In this document: positions 8,675 to 18,197 of the stretch, in pieces
How positions within the stretch are numbered: the stretch's first letter is position 1
Layout of the letters: the number at the start of each line of letters is the position of its first letter
NCBI RefSeq assembly: GCF_031679605.1
Contig: NZ_CP117522.1
Location: forward strand, 2,046,001-2,110,000
From: Streptomyces luomodiensis
GTDB lineage: Bacteria > Actinomycetota > Actinomycetes > Streptomycetales > Streptomycetaceae
Direction: 5' to 3'
DNA: 64,000 bases
Notes under the pieces: generated by a model
Database searches by the model: none
The model's input: only the letters and a program-made list of their open reading frames with translations
What the model was told of the DNA's origin: nothing
Position numbers and translations under genes: made by a program

Positions 8675-9074
8675 ACCGACCATTCTGAACCGACTTGCCG
8701 CGCCAAGGCAGGGGACGCTGTTACCACCCTCAGCGCATTGCGATGTCCGATCCGGCCCCCGGTCCTCTCTGGCTGGGTGTCGCCTGGTTCGGACGTGGCG
8801 TTCGGGATGCTGAGCGGTTGCCGGAGCCGGACCCTGGCGTACGACATATGTGTGGACAAACGACCGTCGTCCGTGCCAACGAACACACCCGCCGTCCCGG
8901 ACCTGCCGACCTGGTCCCGCTGTCCTGCAACGAGATCCAGCGCCCATTCATCACGCTCGTCGTCCGGCCGGCCGCTGGTCCGGAGCGTGTTTGTGCGTGT
9001 ACTCGCCTGACGTGCTGTCAGGCGGTGTGAGTTCGTGACGTCGGGTGCAGCAGACCGTTGTGCTTGTCATGCAA

Positions 9075-9160
9075 GACGATGTGCAGCTCGATGTCTGTTG
9101 AAGCAGCGCTCGATCACGTTGCGCCGCCGGCAGGTCTCCCGGTCGAACCCTGGCGGTCGG
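9075..9160 (-). pseudogene. IS5-like transposase fragment
   Basis: On the minus strand the stretch reads GFDRETCRRRNVIERCFN, the C-terminal DDE-region signature of IS5-group transposases (R-N-x-V/I-E-R-C-F-N). The rest of the element is absent. Next to it, 9159-9257 on the plus strand is an open stretch ending in DPDAVADAEDD and a stop, not recognised. No other gene is visible between 8684 and 9330. Confidence 0.6.
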
Positions 9161-9338
9161 GGGCCGCTACCTGTTCAACATCAAAGCCAGCGGCCCCGGT
9201 CAGGGTCTGCGCCCCTTCCGCGACCCCGACGCCGTCGCGGATGCCGAGGACGACTGATCCCGCGCATCCGACCCGTTGGGCCGCTCGCTGTACCCCGTGC
9301 AGGCCGGGTGCCGTCGCTCCGGCCCGAGGTGATGCTCG

Positions 9339-9815
9339 TCAGCCCGTGGGTGTGCCGATCTGGTTGCGTTCGAGCACGGAGCGCAGCTTGGAGAGGGCCT
9401 GTGCGGCGGCCCTCGCTGAGGAGTTGTCGAGAGTGCCTCCGATCAGCTCGGCCACTTTGGTGGTGAAGGTTTTCTCTGCTGCGTCGACGAGCTGGGTGCC
9501 GTTGTCGGTCAGGGCCAGCAGCGAGGAGCGGCGGTCGGCTGGGTTCGGCTGTCGGACGGCCCAACCCTGCTTCTCCAGGCGGTCGATGGTTTTGCTGGTC
9601 GCCCCGATACCGATGGCGAATTCGGCGGCGAGGTCCGCCACGCGGGACCCTGGGTGGTCGCGCAGGTAGCGCAGGGCCTCGAACTGCGAGGTGACGATCC
9701 CGTGCCGCTCGCGGAGACGATCGTTGAGGGCGTTGTACAGACGCGTCTCGCATCGGACCAGGTCGGCGAAGAAGCCCGGGAGGTCGACCGTCCCGCCGCT
9801 CGATGTGGATGCCAT
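9339..9815 (-). CDS. MarR family transcriptional regulator
   Basis: A 158-residue winged-helix regulator. The DNA-binding core runs from SQFEALRYLRDHPG through VADLAAEFAIGIGATSKTID to RRSSLLALTDNG, the MarR wing, flanked by dimerisation helices. It is divergent from the hydrolase gene at 9885, with only 69 bases between the two starts, and that gap contains a repeated GGCATATAGT. MarR proteins usually repress themselves and the divergent gene until a phenolic or other ligand binds. Confidence 0.93.
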   Translation of the reverse strand: MASTSSGGTVDLPGFFADLVRCETRLYNALNDRLRERHGIVTSQFEALRYLRDHPGSRVADLAAEFAIGIGATSKTIDRLEKQGWAVRQPNPADRRSSLLALTDNGTQLVDAAEKTFTTKVAELIGGTLDNSSARAAAQALSKLRSVLERNQIGTPTG

Positions 9816-9860
9816 GGCATATAGTCTACATTAGATTCCACGGCATATAGTTCCATGGAA
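9816..9860. promoter_or_regulatory. Probable MarR operators between divergent genes
   Basis: GGCATATAGT occurs at 9816-9825 and again at 9842-9851, 26 bases apart, followed by the perfect palindrome TTCCATGGAA at 9851-9860. The AT-rich repeats stand out in GC-rich DNA between a MarR gene and its divergent neighbour. Regulator binding is inferred. Confidence 0.6.
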
Positions 9861-9884
9861 GTTACCTATGGCGGGAGCATACCT

Positions 9885-10808
9885 ATGAGCAAGGAACAGC
9901 GGGCGAAGGTCGACGCGATGCTGCGACAGCCCCGACCCGAGGGTCCCCGATCGGTCGAGGCGATCCGAGCCGGATTCAAGGCGCTGATGGCCCAGATGAC
10001 TGTGCCCGACGGCATCCGCACCACGCAGACGACGCTCGGCGACCGACCCGCACTGTATGTCGAGCCGGACAACGGGCCGCGCGCCGGGACGATCCTGTAC
10101 TTCCATGGCGGCGGCTGGGTGTCCGGCTCTCCCGAGACCGCCCTGTCGCTGACGGGACACCTCGTGGCCAAGACCGGCTTCGGGGCGTACTCGCTGGACT
10201 ACCGGCTTGCCCCCGAGCACCCGTTCCCGGCCGCAATCGAAGACACGCTGAGCGCCTACCGCTCCCTCCTCGACAGCGGCAAAGACGCTTCGACCATCGT
10301 GTTCGCCGGCGACTCCGCCGGCGGCGGCCTCACCGTCACCACCTGCCTCGCCGCCCGCGACGCGGGCCTCCCGCTGCCCGCCGCCATCGTGGCGTTCTCC
10401 CCGGGCCTCGACGCCACCCGAACCGGCGAGAGCATGGACACCAAAACGGGCATCGACCCGATCTTCACCCGCGAGGCTGTTGAACACACCGGAGCCATGT
10501 ACCTCGCCGGAGCCGACCCGCATCAGCCCCTGCTCAGCCCGGCCGTCCTCGCCGACCTGACCAGCTTCCCCCCGATGCTGATCCAGGTAGGCACCAACGA
10601 GATCCTGCTGGACGACTCCACGCGCCTGGCCGCGCGTGCGAGGGCAGCCGGAGTGGACGTCATCCTGGATATCACCGCCGACGTGCCGCACGTGTTCCAG
10701 TCGTTCGCCGGCGTCCTGGACGAGGCGGACGAGGCACTGGACCGCGCAGCACTCTTCCTCGGCCAGCGCATCCGCGCCGCGAGCGCAGCGCACACGTCAG
10801 CAGGGTAG
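9885..10808 (+). CDS. Alpha/beta hydrolase (hormone-sensitive lipase family IV)
   Basis: A 307-residue esterase/lipase of the HSL family. The oxyanion-hole motif HGGGW is near residue 75, the nucleophile elbow is GDSAGGG, the acidic residue is in NEILLDDS and the catalytic His in DVPHVFQ. Substrates are usually short acyl esters. The ATG at 9885 is preferred over 9855 because GGGAG at 9873-9877 is well spaced and the protein then starts MSKEQRAKVDAML as in relatives; the earlier ATG lies inside the operator palindrome. Likely controlled by the divergent MarR protein. Confidence 0.92.
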   Translation: MSKEQRAKVDAMLRQPRPEGPRSVEAIRAGFKALMAQMTVPDGIRTTQTTLGDRPALYVEPDNGPRAGTILYFHGGGWVSGSPETALSLTGHLVAKTGFGAYSLDYRLAPEHPFPAAIEDTLSAYRSLLDSGKDASTIVFAGDSAGGGLTVTTCLAARDAGLPLPAAIVAFSPGLDATRTGESMDTKTGIDPIFTREAVEHTGAMYLAGADPHQPLLSPAVLADLTSFPPMLIQVGTNEILLDDSTRLAARARAAGVDVILDITADVPHVFQSFAGVLDEADEALDRAALFLGQRIRAASAAHTSAG

Positions 10809-10976
10809 GGCCAGGCCCCGGCCTCACTCGGGCCGCGACCTCCACCCCGGGTCTTGCTCGCCATTCCCTTCCAGGCGGTCGGCCCGGGGCCCATTCCTCG
10901 CCTTTGGGCCTCCCGCCCGGGTCACCGAGAAACGGCTCCTCCAGGAACTGACACTCTTCAAAAAACCTTGGCGAGC

Positions 10977-12191
10977 TCAAGCGGTCAGCGCATCACCGCT
11001 GTTCAGGAGGTCAGCGTAGACCTCTGCCGGAGTGCGATAGCCATGGGTCCTGCGCGGGCGGTGGTTGAGCTCGTGGGCGATGGTGTCCAGGTCGGCCTGG
11101 TTGAACGTGCGGAGGTCCGCGCCTTTGGGCAGGTACTGCCGCAGCAGCCGGTTGGTGTTCTCGTTGGTGCCGCGCTGCCAGGGACTGCGCGGCTTGCAGA
11201 GGTAGATCGGCATCCCGGTCTCGGCGGTGATGGCCTGGTGCTCGGCCATCTCCCGGCCCCGGTCCCAAGTGAGCGTTCGCCGTAGCTGGGGCGGGATGCC
11301 GAGGAGGCTCCTGGTGAGGTGCGGCGTGACCTGCTCGGCCTTGATACCGTCGGGCAGCGCGACGATGGCCGGGTAGCGGCTGGTGCGCTCGACGAGCGTG
11401 GCGACGGCTGAGGGCCGGGTGGCCATCACAAGGTCGCCCTCCCCGTGACCGGGAACCTTGCGGTCCTCGACCTCGGCGGGGCGGGCGGTGATGGACACCA
11501 TGCCGCGGATGATGTTCCGCCCGGTGGGCCGACGGGCGATCTTCGGACGAGGCATGGGCCTGCCTGACCGCAGCCGCTGGGTGAGGCTGCGGTCGATCGC
11601 CTGGCGCCGGCGAGGGTCGTAGAGCGAGAGGTAGATCGCTTCGTGCGAGATCTGCGTGGAGGCGTCACCGGGAAACTGCCGTCGTAGCCATCCTGCGATC
11701 TGCTCGGGTGACCAGCACAGAGCCGGCTTGGCTTCCACCAGGGTGCGCAGAGCCGGACGTTGGGCGAGCTTGGCCTGCTTGGGGCGGCGCCCGCGTTCGT
11801 AGGCGGCTGCATCGGCCAAGGCTGCTCAGTAGCGGTTCCGGCCGCCGTTGCGGACGATCTCGCGGGAGACGGTCGAAGGGGATCGGCCCAGCCGCTTGGC
11901 CAGCTGCCGGGCCGATTCCCCGGCGGCGATACCGCGGGATATCTCCTCGCGCTCGCTGCCGCTCAGATGCCGTCCTGACCGCTTGTGCGGGGTAAGGCGG
12001 ACGCCGCCGCTCTGGTACAGGAAGCGACGGGCGTGCTGCATCGGCGCCCCGAGTGCCCGCCCGATCAAGCTGAATGACTGCCCCTCGCGTCGGCGTCTCC
12101 AGATCTCGTCCTGTCGAGCTGGAGAAAACCCGTAGTCACGCACCTGTGCCTCCACGATCACATGATCATCCGTGGGTGGTGCGTTGATCAC
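10977..12191 (-). pseudogene. IS30 family transposase with in-frame stop
   Basis: Reading leftward from 12191, the first 121 codons carry the IS30 helix-turn-helix (RQLAKRLGRSPSTVSREI) and stop at a TGA at 11826-11828. The same frame continues from 11825 with AALADAAAYERGRRPKQ and the catalytic core: Asp in GEGDLVM, Asp in WDRGREMAEH and Glu in RGTNENTNRLLRQY. Total length of about 404 codons is normal for IS30. A single Arg-to-stop change (CGA to TGA) probably killed it. I could not define convincing terminal inverted repeats. The 240 bases beyond its N terminus (12192-12433) contain no recognised gene. Confidence 0.9.
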
Positions 12192-12433
12192 TTGAGGGTG
12201 CCATCGTTTGCCGACAGGGTGAGGAGTGGCAGCCGGGACGGTGAAGAGGCGTTGGCCATCGGTACCGGGCCCGGAGGGCGGCTTCCCGAGCGACCACTAT
12301 CCCGGTCGAGGGCCGCCTTGAGCTCCCCTAGAAGGCCCATGCCGTTGCGTAGGGGCTGCGGGCGTGCGGGCATCCGCTGCCCGCACGGCCCACGGTGTGC
12401 CGGCGCCGGCCTGGCAGGGTCAGGTGCCGGCGC

Positions 12434-13018
12434 TCAACGCGGGCTGCGCCGGCTCCGGTAGGCCGCGACGCTGGCCCGGTGTGCGCAGGTTCGGGTGCAG
12501 TACTGCTTCGAGCCGTTGCGCGAGAGGTCCACGAAAGTGGCCCGGCAGGTCGGCCCGGCACATACGCCGAGACGAGCGGGACCGAGCGTGGCGATCACAG
12601 AAGCCAGTGCGCTGAGCGTAGTCGCGGCAAGGTGCGCCGAGCAGCGGTCGGTGTCGGAGGTCACCTCGGTCCACCAGCGGTCGTCCTCGTGGCGCAGTAC
12701 CGGGGTGGCGCGGCTGCGACGCAGACCGTCGTTGATCAGAGCCGCAGCTTCGACCGCGTCCGCGTTCGCCCGTTCGAGCACCTGACGCACCGTCTCGCGC
12801 AACGCGCGGACTTCCGCCAGGTCGGCGCGGGTGAGATGCCGCGGACCGGCCCCTTGGTTCGCGGCCGAACTCGGAGGCTCAGCCGCGGGATGGTCGTCAA
12901 GGAAGTCCCGGAGCTGCTCCACGGTCTCGAGCGCGTCCTCTCCCTTGATCGGCCTCAAGGTGTTGGCCAGGTCGACGGCCGTCTGGACCACCAATGGGCT
13001 GTAATACGCATCCTGCAT
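12434..13018 (-). CDS. CGNR zinc-finger domain protein (ABATE-type regulator)
   Basis: A 194-residue protein. An N-terminal helical ABATE-like domain contains YYSPLVVQTAVDLANTL and RALRETVRQVLE. A C-terminal zinc finger carries paired cysteines in CAGPTCRATFVD and QYCTRTCAHR, so the family's CGNR tetrapeptide reads CAHR here. Such proteins are thought to be transcription regulators. ATG 13018 is chosen because GAGGAG lies 8 bases upstream; an upstream ATG at 13057 would read through that site. It is divergent from the MFS transporter gene 51 bases away and probably regulates it. Confidence 0.88.
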   Translation of the reverse strand: MQDAYYSPLVVQTAVDLANTLRPIKGEDALETVEQLRDFLDDHPAAEPPSSAANQGAGPRHLTRADLAEVRALRETVRQVLERANADAVEAAALINDGLRRSRATPVLRHEDDRWWTEVTSDTDRCSAHLAATTLSALASVIATLGPARLGVCAGPTCRATFVDLSRNGSKQYCTRTCAHRASVAAYRSRRSPR

Positions 13019-13069
13019 TTGACGTGTCTCCTCACTGTCCCATAACGTTACACCCAAAGGAGCTTTAGG

Positions 13070-14515
13070 ATGTCACAACATACTCGGCAGGGGACGACGC
13101 CGCAGACGATCCCGTCTGGAGGGGCCCCGGCACCGGAGCGAACCGACGCCCCGGACGGGCGTCGGCTGGGGCTGACTTTGGGGATGCTGGTGCTGCCGAT
13201 GTACGTGGCACTGGGAGCGCCGTCGGTGGCCCTGCCGGCCATCGGCCGCGCACTCGCGGTGCCGTTCGGGGCCACCGCATGGATTCTCGCCGCGTGGTCG
13301 CTGACCTCCGCGCTCGCGATGCCGGTCGCGGGTCGGCTGCTGGTCCGCTGGAGCCCCTTCCAGGTCCTCGTCGCCGGGGTCGTGGCGCTCGCCGCGGGCT
13401 CCGTGCTCGCCGGAGCCGGGCCGACACTGTCCGTCGTGATCGTCGGCCGACTGATCGGCGGCGCCGGGGCGGGCGCGACCGTGATCGCCGTCTTTGCCGC
13501 GGCCACCGCCCTTCCCGGGCGGCAACGGATCCGCGCCCTGGGAATCATCGCGGCCGCCAGCGCGACGGCGTCGGGGTGCGGGACACTGTTGGGCGGGGCG
13601 GTGACCGCATGGCTCGGGTGGCGTGCCGTGCTCGCGATCCCGGCCCTCGCGCTGCCCCTCCTGCTGGCCGCATTGCCGAGTAGGCGCGCATGGACGCGGA
13701 GCGGTAGCGGCGAGCGAAACGGCTCGACCGGGCGACTCGATATCGTCGGCGCGGCCGTGCTGTCGGTACTCGCCGGCTCCTTGATCACGTTGCTGCAGGC
13801 ACATTCGGTCGGCCTGCCCGCTCCGGTCACGCTCGTCGTGGCTGCCGCCGGGGCGCTCGCCGCCGTGGGACTGTGGTGGCGCGTGCGAAGCACGCCCGAC
13901 GGGTTCGTGCCTCGGCGGGTGATCGCATCCCGCGGCTTCCTGGCGGCCGGGCTCATCGGCGGGACCGTCTTCGCCGGCTACTACGGGGTGCTGTTCCGCG
14001 CCCCGTCCCTGATCGAGCAGGCCACGGGCGGTGGCCCCCTGGAAGCCGGCGTGCTCTTGGTCCCGGCCGCCGCCTGCTCGGTGCTGGCCGGGCGGCTGGT
14101 CGGCACCTTGACCGACCGGTTCACCGGCTGGCAGGTGTCGGCCGGGCTTGCGGCACTCACCGTCGTCGGCGTGCTCGTGGTCGCGATCTTCACCGGGCCG
14201 ATCCCGATTGTCGTCGGCACGGCGTTGACCGTGTGCGGGTTCGCCGGCGCCCAAGCCGTACTGGTGAGCCTCGCGCCGGACCTGGTCGCCGCGGACGACC
14301 GCGACACCGCACAGTCCCTGCTCAACTTTATGAACGCCCTGGGTGGCGGGATCGGCCCGGCCGCTGTCGCGGGTCTGTCCGGCATCGTGCCGGTGCCGGT
14401 GGCCCTCGCCGTGCTCGCGGCACTCCCCCTGGCCGGACTCGTCCTCAGCCTGACCCGGCGCCCTACCGCCGACCGCCGCCCCGAACCCGACGCCACGCGT
14501 GGGAGCCCGCGATGA
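13070..14515 (+). CDS. MFS transporter (DHA2-like, about 14 membrane segments)
   Basis: A 481-residue membrane protein built of hydrophobic segments, beginning after a 30-residue polar N terminus (LGLTLGMLVLPMYVALGAPS). Conserved major-facilitator features include the ALPAIGRAL segment, VVIVGRLIGGAGAGATV (motif C-like) and GRLVGTLTDRF. The length and number of hydrophobic segments fit drug:H+ antiporter family 2. AAAGGAG lies just before the ATG. It is followed by an epoxide hydrolase gene 52 bases downstream, so the pair may export or detoxify an epoxide-bearing compound, under the divergent CGNR protein. Confidence 0.9.
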   Translation: MSQHTRQGTTPQTIPSGGAPAPERTDAPDGRRLGLTLGMLVLPMYVALGAPSVALPAIGRALAVPFGATAWILAAWSLTSALAMPVAGRLLVRWSPFQVLVAGVVALAAGSVLAGAGPTLSVVIVGRLIGGAGAGATVIAVFAAATALPGRQRIRALGIIAAASATASGCGTLLGGAVTAWLGWRAVLAIPALALPLLLAALPSRRAWTRSGSGERNGSTGRLDIVGAAVLSVLAGSLITLLQAHSVGLPAPVTLVVAAAGALAAVGLWWRVRSTPDGFVPRRVIASRGFLAAGLIGGTVFAGYYGVLFRAPSLIEQATGGGPLEAGVLLVPAAACSVLAGRLVGTLTDRFTGWQVSAGLAALTVVGVLVVAIFTGPIPIVVGTALTVCGFAGAQAVLVSLAPDLVAADDRDTAQSLLNFMNALGGGIGPAAVAGLSGIVPVPVALAVLAALPLAGLVLSLTRRPTADRRPEPDATRGSPR

Positions 14516-14567
14516 CGGTCCACCTGCCTCTGATCCGATAACGCCTTGACCAGTAAGGAGCGTTGCC

Positions 14568-15689
14568 ATGTCCGCCGAGCCATTCGAGGTCAGCATCACC
14601 GAAGCCGAGATCGCGGACCTGCGTGAACGATTGCGACGGACACGGTGGCCCGAGCGCGAGCCGGTGGACGACTGGTCACAGGGTTTGCCGCTGGCGTATG
14701 CGCAGGAGCTTTGCCGCAGCTGGGCCGAGGACTACGACTTCGGGTTCGCCGAGCGGCTGAACGTGTTCCCGCAGTACCGCGACACGATCGACGGGCTGGG
14801 CATCAACTTCCTGCACGTCCGCTCGCCGGAGCCGGACGCGTTCCCGCTCGTGCTCACGCACGGGTGGCCGGGTTCGGTGCTCGAGTTCCTGGAGGTCCTC
14901 GGCCCGCTGACCGACCCGCGCGCGCACGGCGGTGACCCGGCGGACGCGTTCCACGTGGTCGCGCCGTCGTTGCCCGGGTACGGCTGGAGTGACAAGCCGT
15001 CGACGACCGGGTGGGGCATCACTCGCACCGCGCGCGCCTGGGACACGTTGATGGTCTCGCTGGGTTACGAACGGTACGGCGCGCAGGGCGGTGACTGGGG
15101 TTCGGCGGTGTCCGCGGTGCTGGGCGAGGTGGCGCCCGAGCGGGTCGCCGGCGTGCACCTGAACCTGGGATCCGTGGCGGCGGGCACGTTCGACGACCCG
15201 ACGCCCGCGGAGCTGGCGAATCTCGAGGCCGAGAAGGAGATGCAGCGCACCGGCCGGGGGTACTCGGCGATCCAGGCGACCCGGCCGCAGACGCTCGGCT
15301 ACGGCCTCACCGACTCCCCGGCGGGGCAGGCCGCCTGGATCGCCGAGAAGTTCTGGGCGTGGACGGACAACGACGGCCATCCCGAGGACGCGTTGTCGCG
15401 GCAGACGATCCTCGACGAGATCTCGGTCTATTGGTTCACCGCGTCGGCCACGTCGTCGGCGCGCCTGTACTGGGAGAGCTTCGCCAACTTCCGGGACAAG
15501 GTGACCGCGCCATCCGGGCTGTCGGTCTACCCGCGCGACATAACCCGCCCGTCGAGGCGGGAGGCCGAGCTGCGGTTCACCGACCTGCGCTGGTTCGAGG
15601 AGCTGCCGCATGGTGGCCACTTCGCCGCGCTGGAGCAGCCGGAGTCGCTGGTCCAGCAGGTGCGCGGGTTCTTCCGCCTGTTCCGCTGA
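14568..15689 (+). CDS. Epoxide hydrolase
   Basis: A 373-residue alpha/beta-hydrolase with the N-terminal epoxide-hydrolase lid (EHN: about residues 1-105, FEVSITEAEIADLRERLRR). The oxyanion loop is HGWPGS, the nucleophile Asp is in GGDWGS and the catalytic His is in PHGGHFAALEQP. Tyr residues that polarise the epoxide lie in the lid region. The enzyme adds water to an epoxide to give a vicinal diol. Length and all three catalytic motifs agree with microsomal-type bacterial epoxide hydrolases. Confidence 0.94.
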   Translation: MSAEPFEVSITEAEIADLRERLRRTRWPEREPVDDWSQGLPLAYAQELCRSWAEDYDFGFAERLNVFPQYRDTIDGLGINFLHVRSPEPDAFPLVLTHGWPGSVLEFLEVLGPLTDPRAHGGDPADAFHVVAPSLPGYGWSDKPSTTGWGITRTARAWDTLMVSLGYERYGAQGGDWGSAVSAVLGEVAPERVAGVHLNLGSVAAGTFDDPTPAELANLEAEKEMQRTGRGYSAIQATRPQTLGYGLTDSPAGQAAWIAEKFWAWTDNDGHPEDALSRQTILDEISVYWFTASATSSARLYWESFANFRDKVTAPSGLSVYPRDITRPSRREAELRFTDLRWFEELPHGGHFAALEQPESLVQQVRGFFRLFR

Positions 15690-15698
15690 CTGTCCGTG

Positions 15699-15785
15699 CC
15701 TGAAGGGTGTCCATATCCCCATCAGGCTGCTGAGCTGGGTGTTTCCTGTGGATGGAGAAGTCGTTGGGGTGGCGTGGTGTGGGTC
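15699..15785 (-). mobile_element. Terminal fragment of IS-A
   Basis: The IS-A end CCTGAAGGGTGTC at 15699-15711 is followed by about 75 bases closely matching the end of the fuller IS-A copies at 30864 and 47567 (transposase C terminus on the minus strand). It starts 9 bases after the epoxide hydrolase gene and stops where another transposase relic begins. Confidence 0.8.
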
Positions 15786-15849
15786 TTGCCGGTGTCAGGG
15801 TGCAGGTCTTCGGGCTGGCCCAGCCGAGGGTCTGTCAGAAGGGCGGACG

Positions 15850-16250
15850 GTGTGCTCGATGTCGAAGGGCCGCAGGTAGGCCTGCCGCAGCCGGTTGGCG
15901 TCGGCTTCCGTGGCGTCGGCGGCAGACCCCCAAGCCAGACCGGCTTGGGGGTGGCGCCGCTGGGCAGGTGGTCGATGTCCAGGCGAATCACGGTGCCCTC
16001 GATGATGGGGAGGATGCCGTCGGCCGCGGCCCAGGAGGATCGGTGGGTGCGCCTGGGGTTCGGGGGGCCGTAGAGGCGGGTGTCAGTGACGGTTTCGGTA
16101 TCCGGGGTGCCCCAGGTGTCAGGCTGGCCGACGACGAACTCGCCGCCATGCCGGGGCGGGCAGCCCCAGGTCCCGGGTGGGCAGGGCGGGACGGCCCTGC
16201 GCAGGGCGCGGTAGAAGGCCGGGATCGACCCATCACCGCAACGCGCGGAC
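15850..16250 (-). pseudogene. DDE transposase fragment (NF041680-like)
   Basis: The minus strand reads DGSIPAFYRALRRAVPPCP, WGTPDTETVTDTRLYG, HRSSWAAADGILPIIEGTV and DHLPSGATPKPVWL. After a frameshift follows NRLRQAYLRPFDIEHTVR. These segments resemble a family of Streptomyces IS transposases (NF041680-like, from memory) in order but with internal deletions and both ends missing. It is joined on one side to an IS-A end and on the other to an integrase-type transposase. Confidence 0.7.
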
Positions 16251-16256
16251 CGCTCA

Positions 16257-16865
16257 TGGGCTGCTTTCCTCAAAGCGCAGGCCTCCGCAATCGTGGCCAC
16301 CGACCTCTTCCACATCGACACCGTCCCCTTGCGGCGCTGGTTCGTACTGTTCTTCATCGACCATGGCGCCCGCCGCATGCACATCGCCGGCATCACTCGA
16401 CACCCGACCGGCCCCTGGATCACCCAGCAAGCGCGGACCTACCTCATGGACCTGGGCGACCGCGCAGAGTCGATCAAGTTCCTCATCCGGAACCGCAGCG
16501 CCTACTTCACCAACAGCTTTGACACCGTCTTCCAAGCAGCCGGCGTACGCGTCATCCCCACACTGCCCGCTGTGCCACGGATGAACGCGATCGCCGAACG
16601 CTGGATCGGATCATGCCGACGCGAGGCCACCGACCGCATCCTGATCACCGGAGAGCGCCACCTCCGCCTCGTCCTCGACGAGTGCACGGAGCACTACAAC
16701 AGTCACCGGCCGCATCGGTCCCTCGGACAACGGGCGCCAGGCCGACTCACCGAGTCCGAACCAATTATCGCCACTGGCAAAACCCGCATCTCCCGACGCG
16801 ATCGACTCAGCGACCTCATCCACGAATACTCGCAGGTCGCATAGGGGTGACATAGTTTCCGGCAC
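16257..16865 (+). pseudogene. Integrase-core transposase, N terminus missing
   Basis: The open frame to 16844 covers the rve catalytic core: VATDLFHIDTV (first Asp), LIRNRSAYFTNSF where the second Asp motif would be RDRD or similar, and MNAIAERWIGSCRREAT (Glu). The helix-turn-helix half is missing, cut at the junction with another transposase relic, and the usual RD of the second motif reads RN. The sequence GGTGACATAGTTTCCGGCAC at 16846-16865 reappears with one change at 62294-62313 and probably marks the element end. Confidence 0.75.
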
Positions 16866-17423
16866 GCACAGGCCGCAGCGTATGACAGCAGGCCGCAGCG
16901 CCCATATATGCGTCAGGTGACTGCTCCCGGATGTTCTGCAGCACGCAGATGGGAGTCCTGAAGCGGCTCACGGTGGCCTTGACGGAGAAACGAGACACAG
17001 CGTCCGTTGTCGGCGTCGGCGACCGCGCAGCGCCTGACAGGCCTGCACTCGTCAACGATGGTTTGCGGTTCCAAGAGGCTACGCAGTGCACGGACTTGGG
17101 ACGGACAGCCGCCAGGTGCCCAGAAGGTCACACGACATTCGACGCATCTCGACACAGCTGTCGTCGAGCCGCAGGTTTCCGCGCACCGCGTGTTCGCTCG
17201 GCTCGTCCGCTCGCTCAAGAGCAGCCTCGTGGGCCTGCTCCCGATCGGCCATGCCGTCGACGAGGTAGAAGTGGCGTACGAGCCGACCGCACGGTGTACG
17301 GAACCCGAGTCCGACCAGCCACAAGCATCCAGTGGCCATGACAGCGCCTTCCGGTCTGGATGAGGTTCCCCGGAGCTTCCCCTTGATCGTGGACACCTGA
17401 AGAAGTGCGGGTCTGCGGCCGAG
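16866..17423. other. Stretch without a recognised gene
   Basis: About 560 bases between a transposase relic and the F420 oxidoreductase gene. A short minus-strand frame from an ATG at 17340 (MATGCLWLVGLGFRTPCG) shows no family resemblance. I see no RNA gene or clear terminator. Confidence 0.5.
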
Positions 17424-18152
17424 TTACGCGGAGCGGCCGAATCCTGGTCGGGCGAGAGGTTCGGGAAGACCTGTGATCCGAATGCCGGCGTGGGTCTTGT
17501 AACGCCTGTTGATCCCGATCAGCAGCGCGGTGATCCGCTCGCAGACACCGCTCATGTCCAGCAGGCCGCAGTCGACGGTGCGCAGCCCGGGGATACGGTC
17601 GATGAGATCCGCGGCCAGGACCTTGTCGGCCGTGTGATCGCCGCAGAGCAATACGTCCTCGTCCAGCCGGAGCTCGATGTCCTGCAAGGTGGCGGCGCTG
17701 ACCGTCTGCAGAGCCGAGACCACGCTTGTGCCGTCCGGCAGCAGGGCCTGGGCCTGTTCGGCGGCAGAACCGGCCCAGGGGACGATGGGACGCAGGCCGC
17801 GGGGGCCGACGGGCAGAAGGGGCGCGGTCGTGTCGATGACCAGTTGTCCGGGCTGGATGGCTTTCGCAATGGAGCGCATCGTCTCGACGTGTGCGCTGAA
17901 GGGCACGGCGACGACCACTGCCGCCGCGCCTTCGATCATGGTGGTGTTGTCCCCGCCGACCGCTCCGGGGAGTTTGTCGGCGCAGCCCTGCGCCGCTTCT
18001 GCACGCCGGGATCCGATGCGGACGTTGACGCCGCTGTGGGCCCACCGGGTGGCGAGCCCAAGACCGAGGGCGCCGGTGCCGCCGACGATGGCGACGGTGT
18101 TCTCGTGGTGCGTTGTTGTGGCGGGGAGCGGGTCCGGCTGAGTGACTGTCAT
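17424..18152 (-). CDS. npdG: NADPH-dependent F420 oxidoreductase
   Basis: A 242-residue Rossmann protein of the F420H2:NADP oxidoreductase family, which moves hydride between NADPH and coenzyme F420. The nucleotide-binding motif VAIVGGTGALGLGLA is at about residues 20-34, followed by the phosphate-recognition segment IGSRRAEAA. VVVAVPF and LVIDTTAPL, and the C-terminal region with GLLDMSGVCERITALLIGINRRYK, match the fold. It is the last gene of a five-gene leftward operon that also encodes an F420-type luciferase-like enzyme, so it probably supplies reduced F420. The symbol follows usage for NADPH:F420 reductases in catabolic clusters. Confidence 0.88.
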   Translation of the reverse strand: MTVTQPDPLPATTTHHENTVAIVGGTGALGLGLATRWAHSGVNVRIGSRRAEAAQGCADKLPGAVGGDNTTMIEGAAAVVVAVPFSAHVETMRSIAKAIQPGQLVIDTTAPLLPVGPRGLRPIVPWAGSAAEQAQALLPDGTSVVSALQTVSAATLQDIELRLDEDVLLCGDHTADKVLAADLIDRIPGLRTVDCGLLDMSGVCERITALLIGINRRYKTHAGIRITGLPEPLARPGFGRSA

Positions 18153-18197
18153 GGGTGATCGCCTTCGGTCGGCTGGTTCGGGAGAAGAGAATGCTGG

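Noticed and set aside
17079..17340. Small minus-strand gene beginning MATGCLWLVGLG
   Set aside because: No ribosome site or family resemblance is visible and its latter part is Arg/Ser-rich, as expected from a chance frame.
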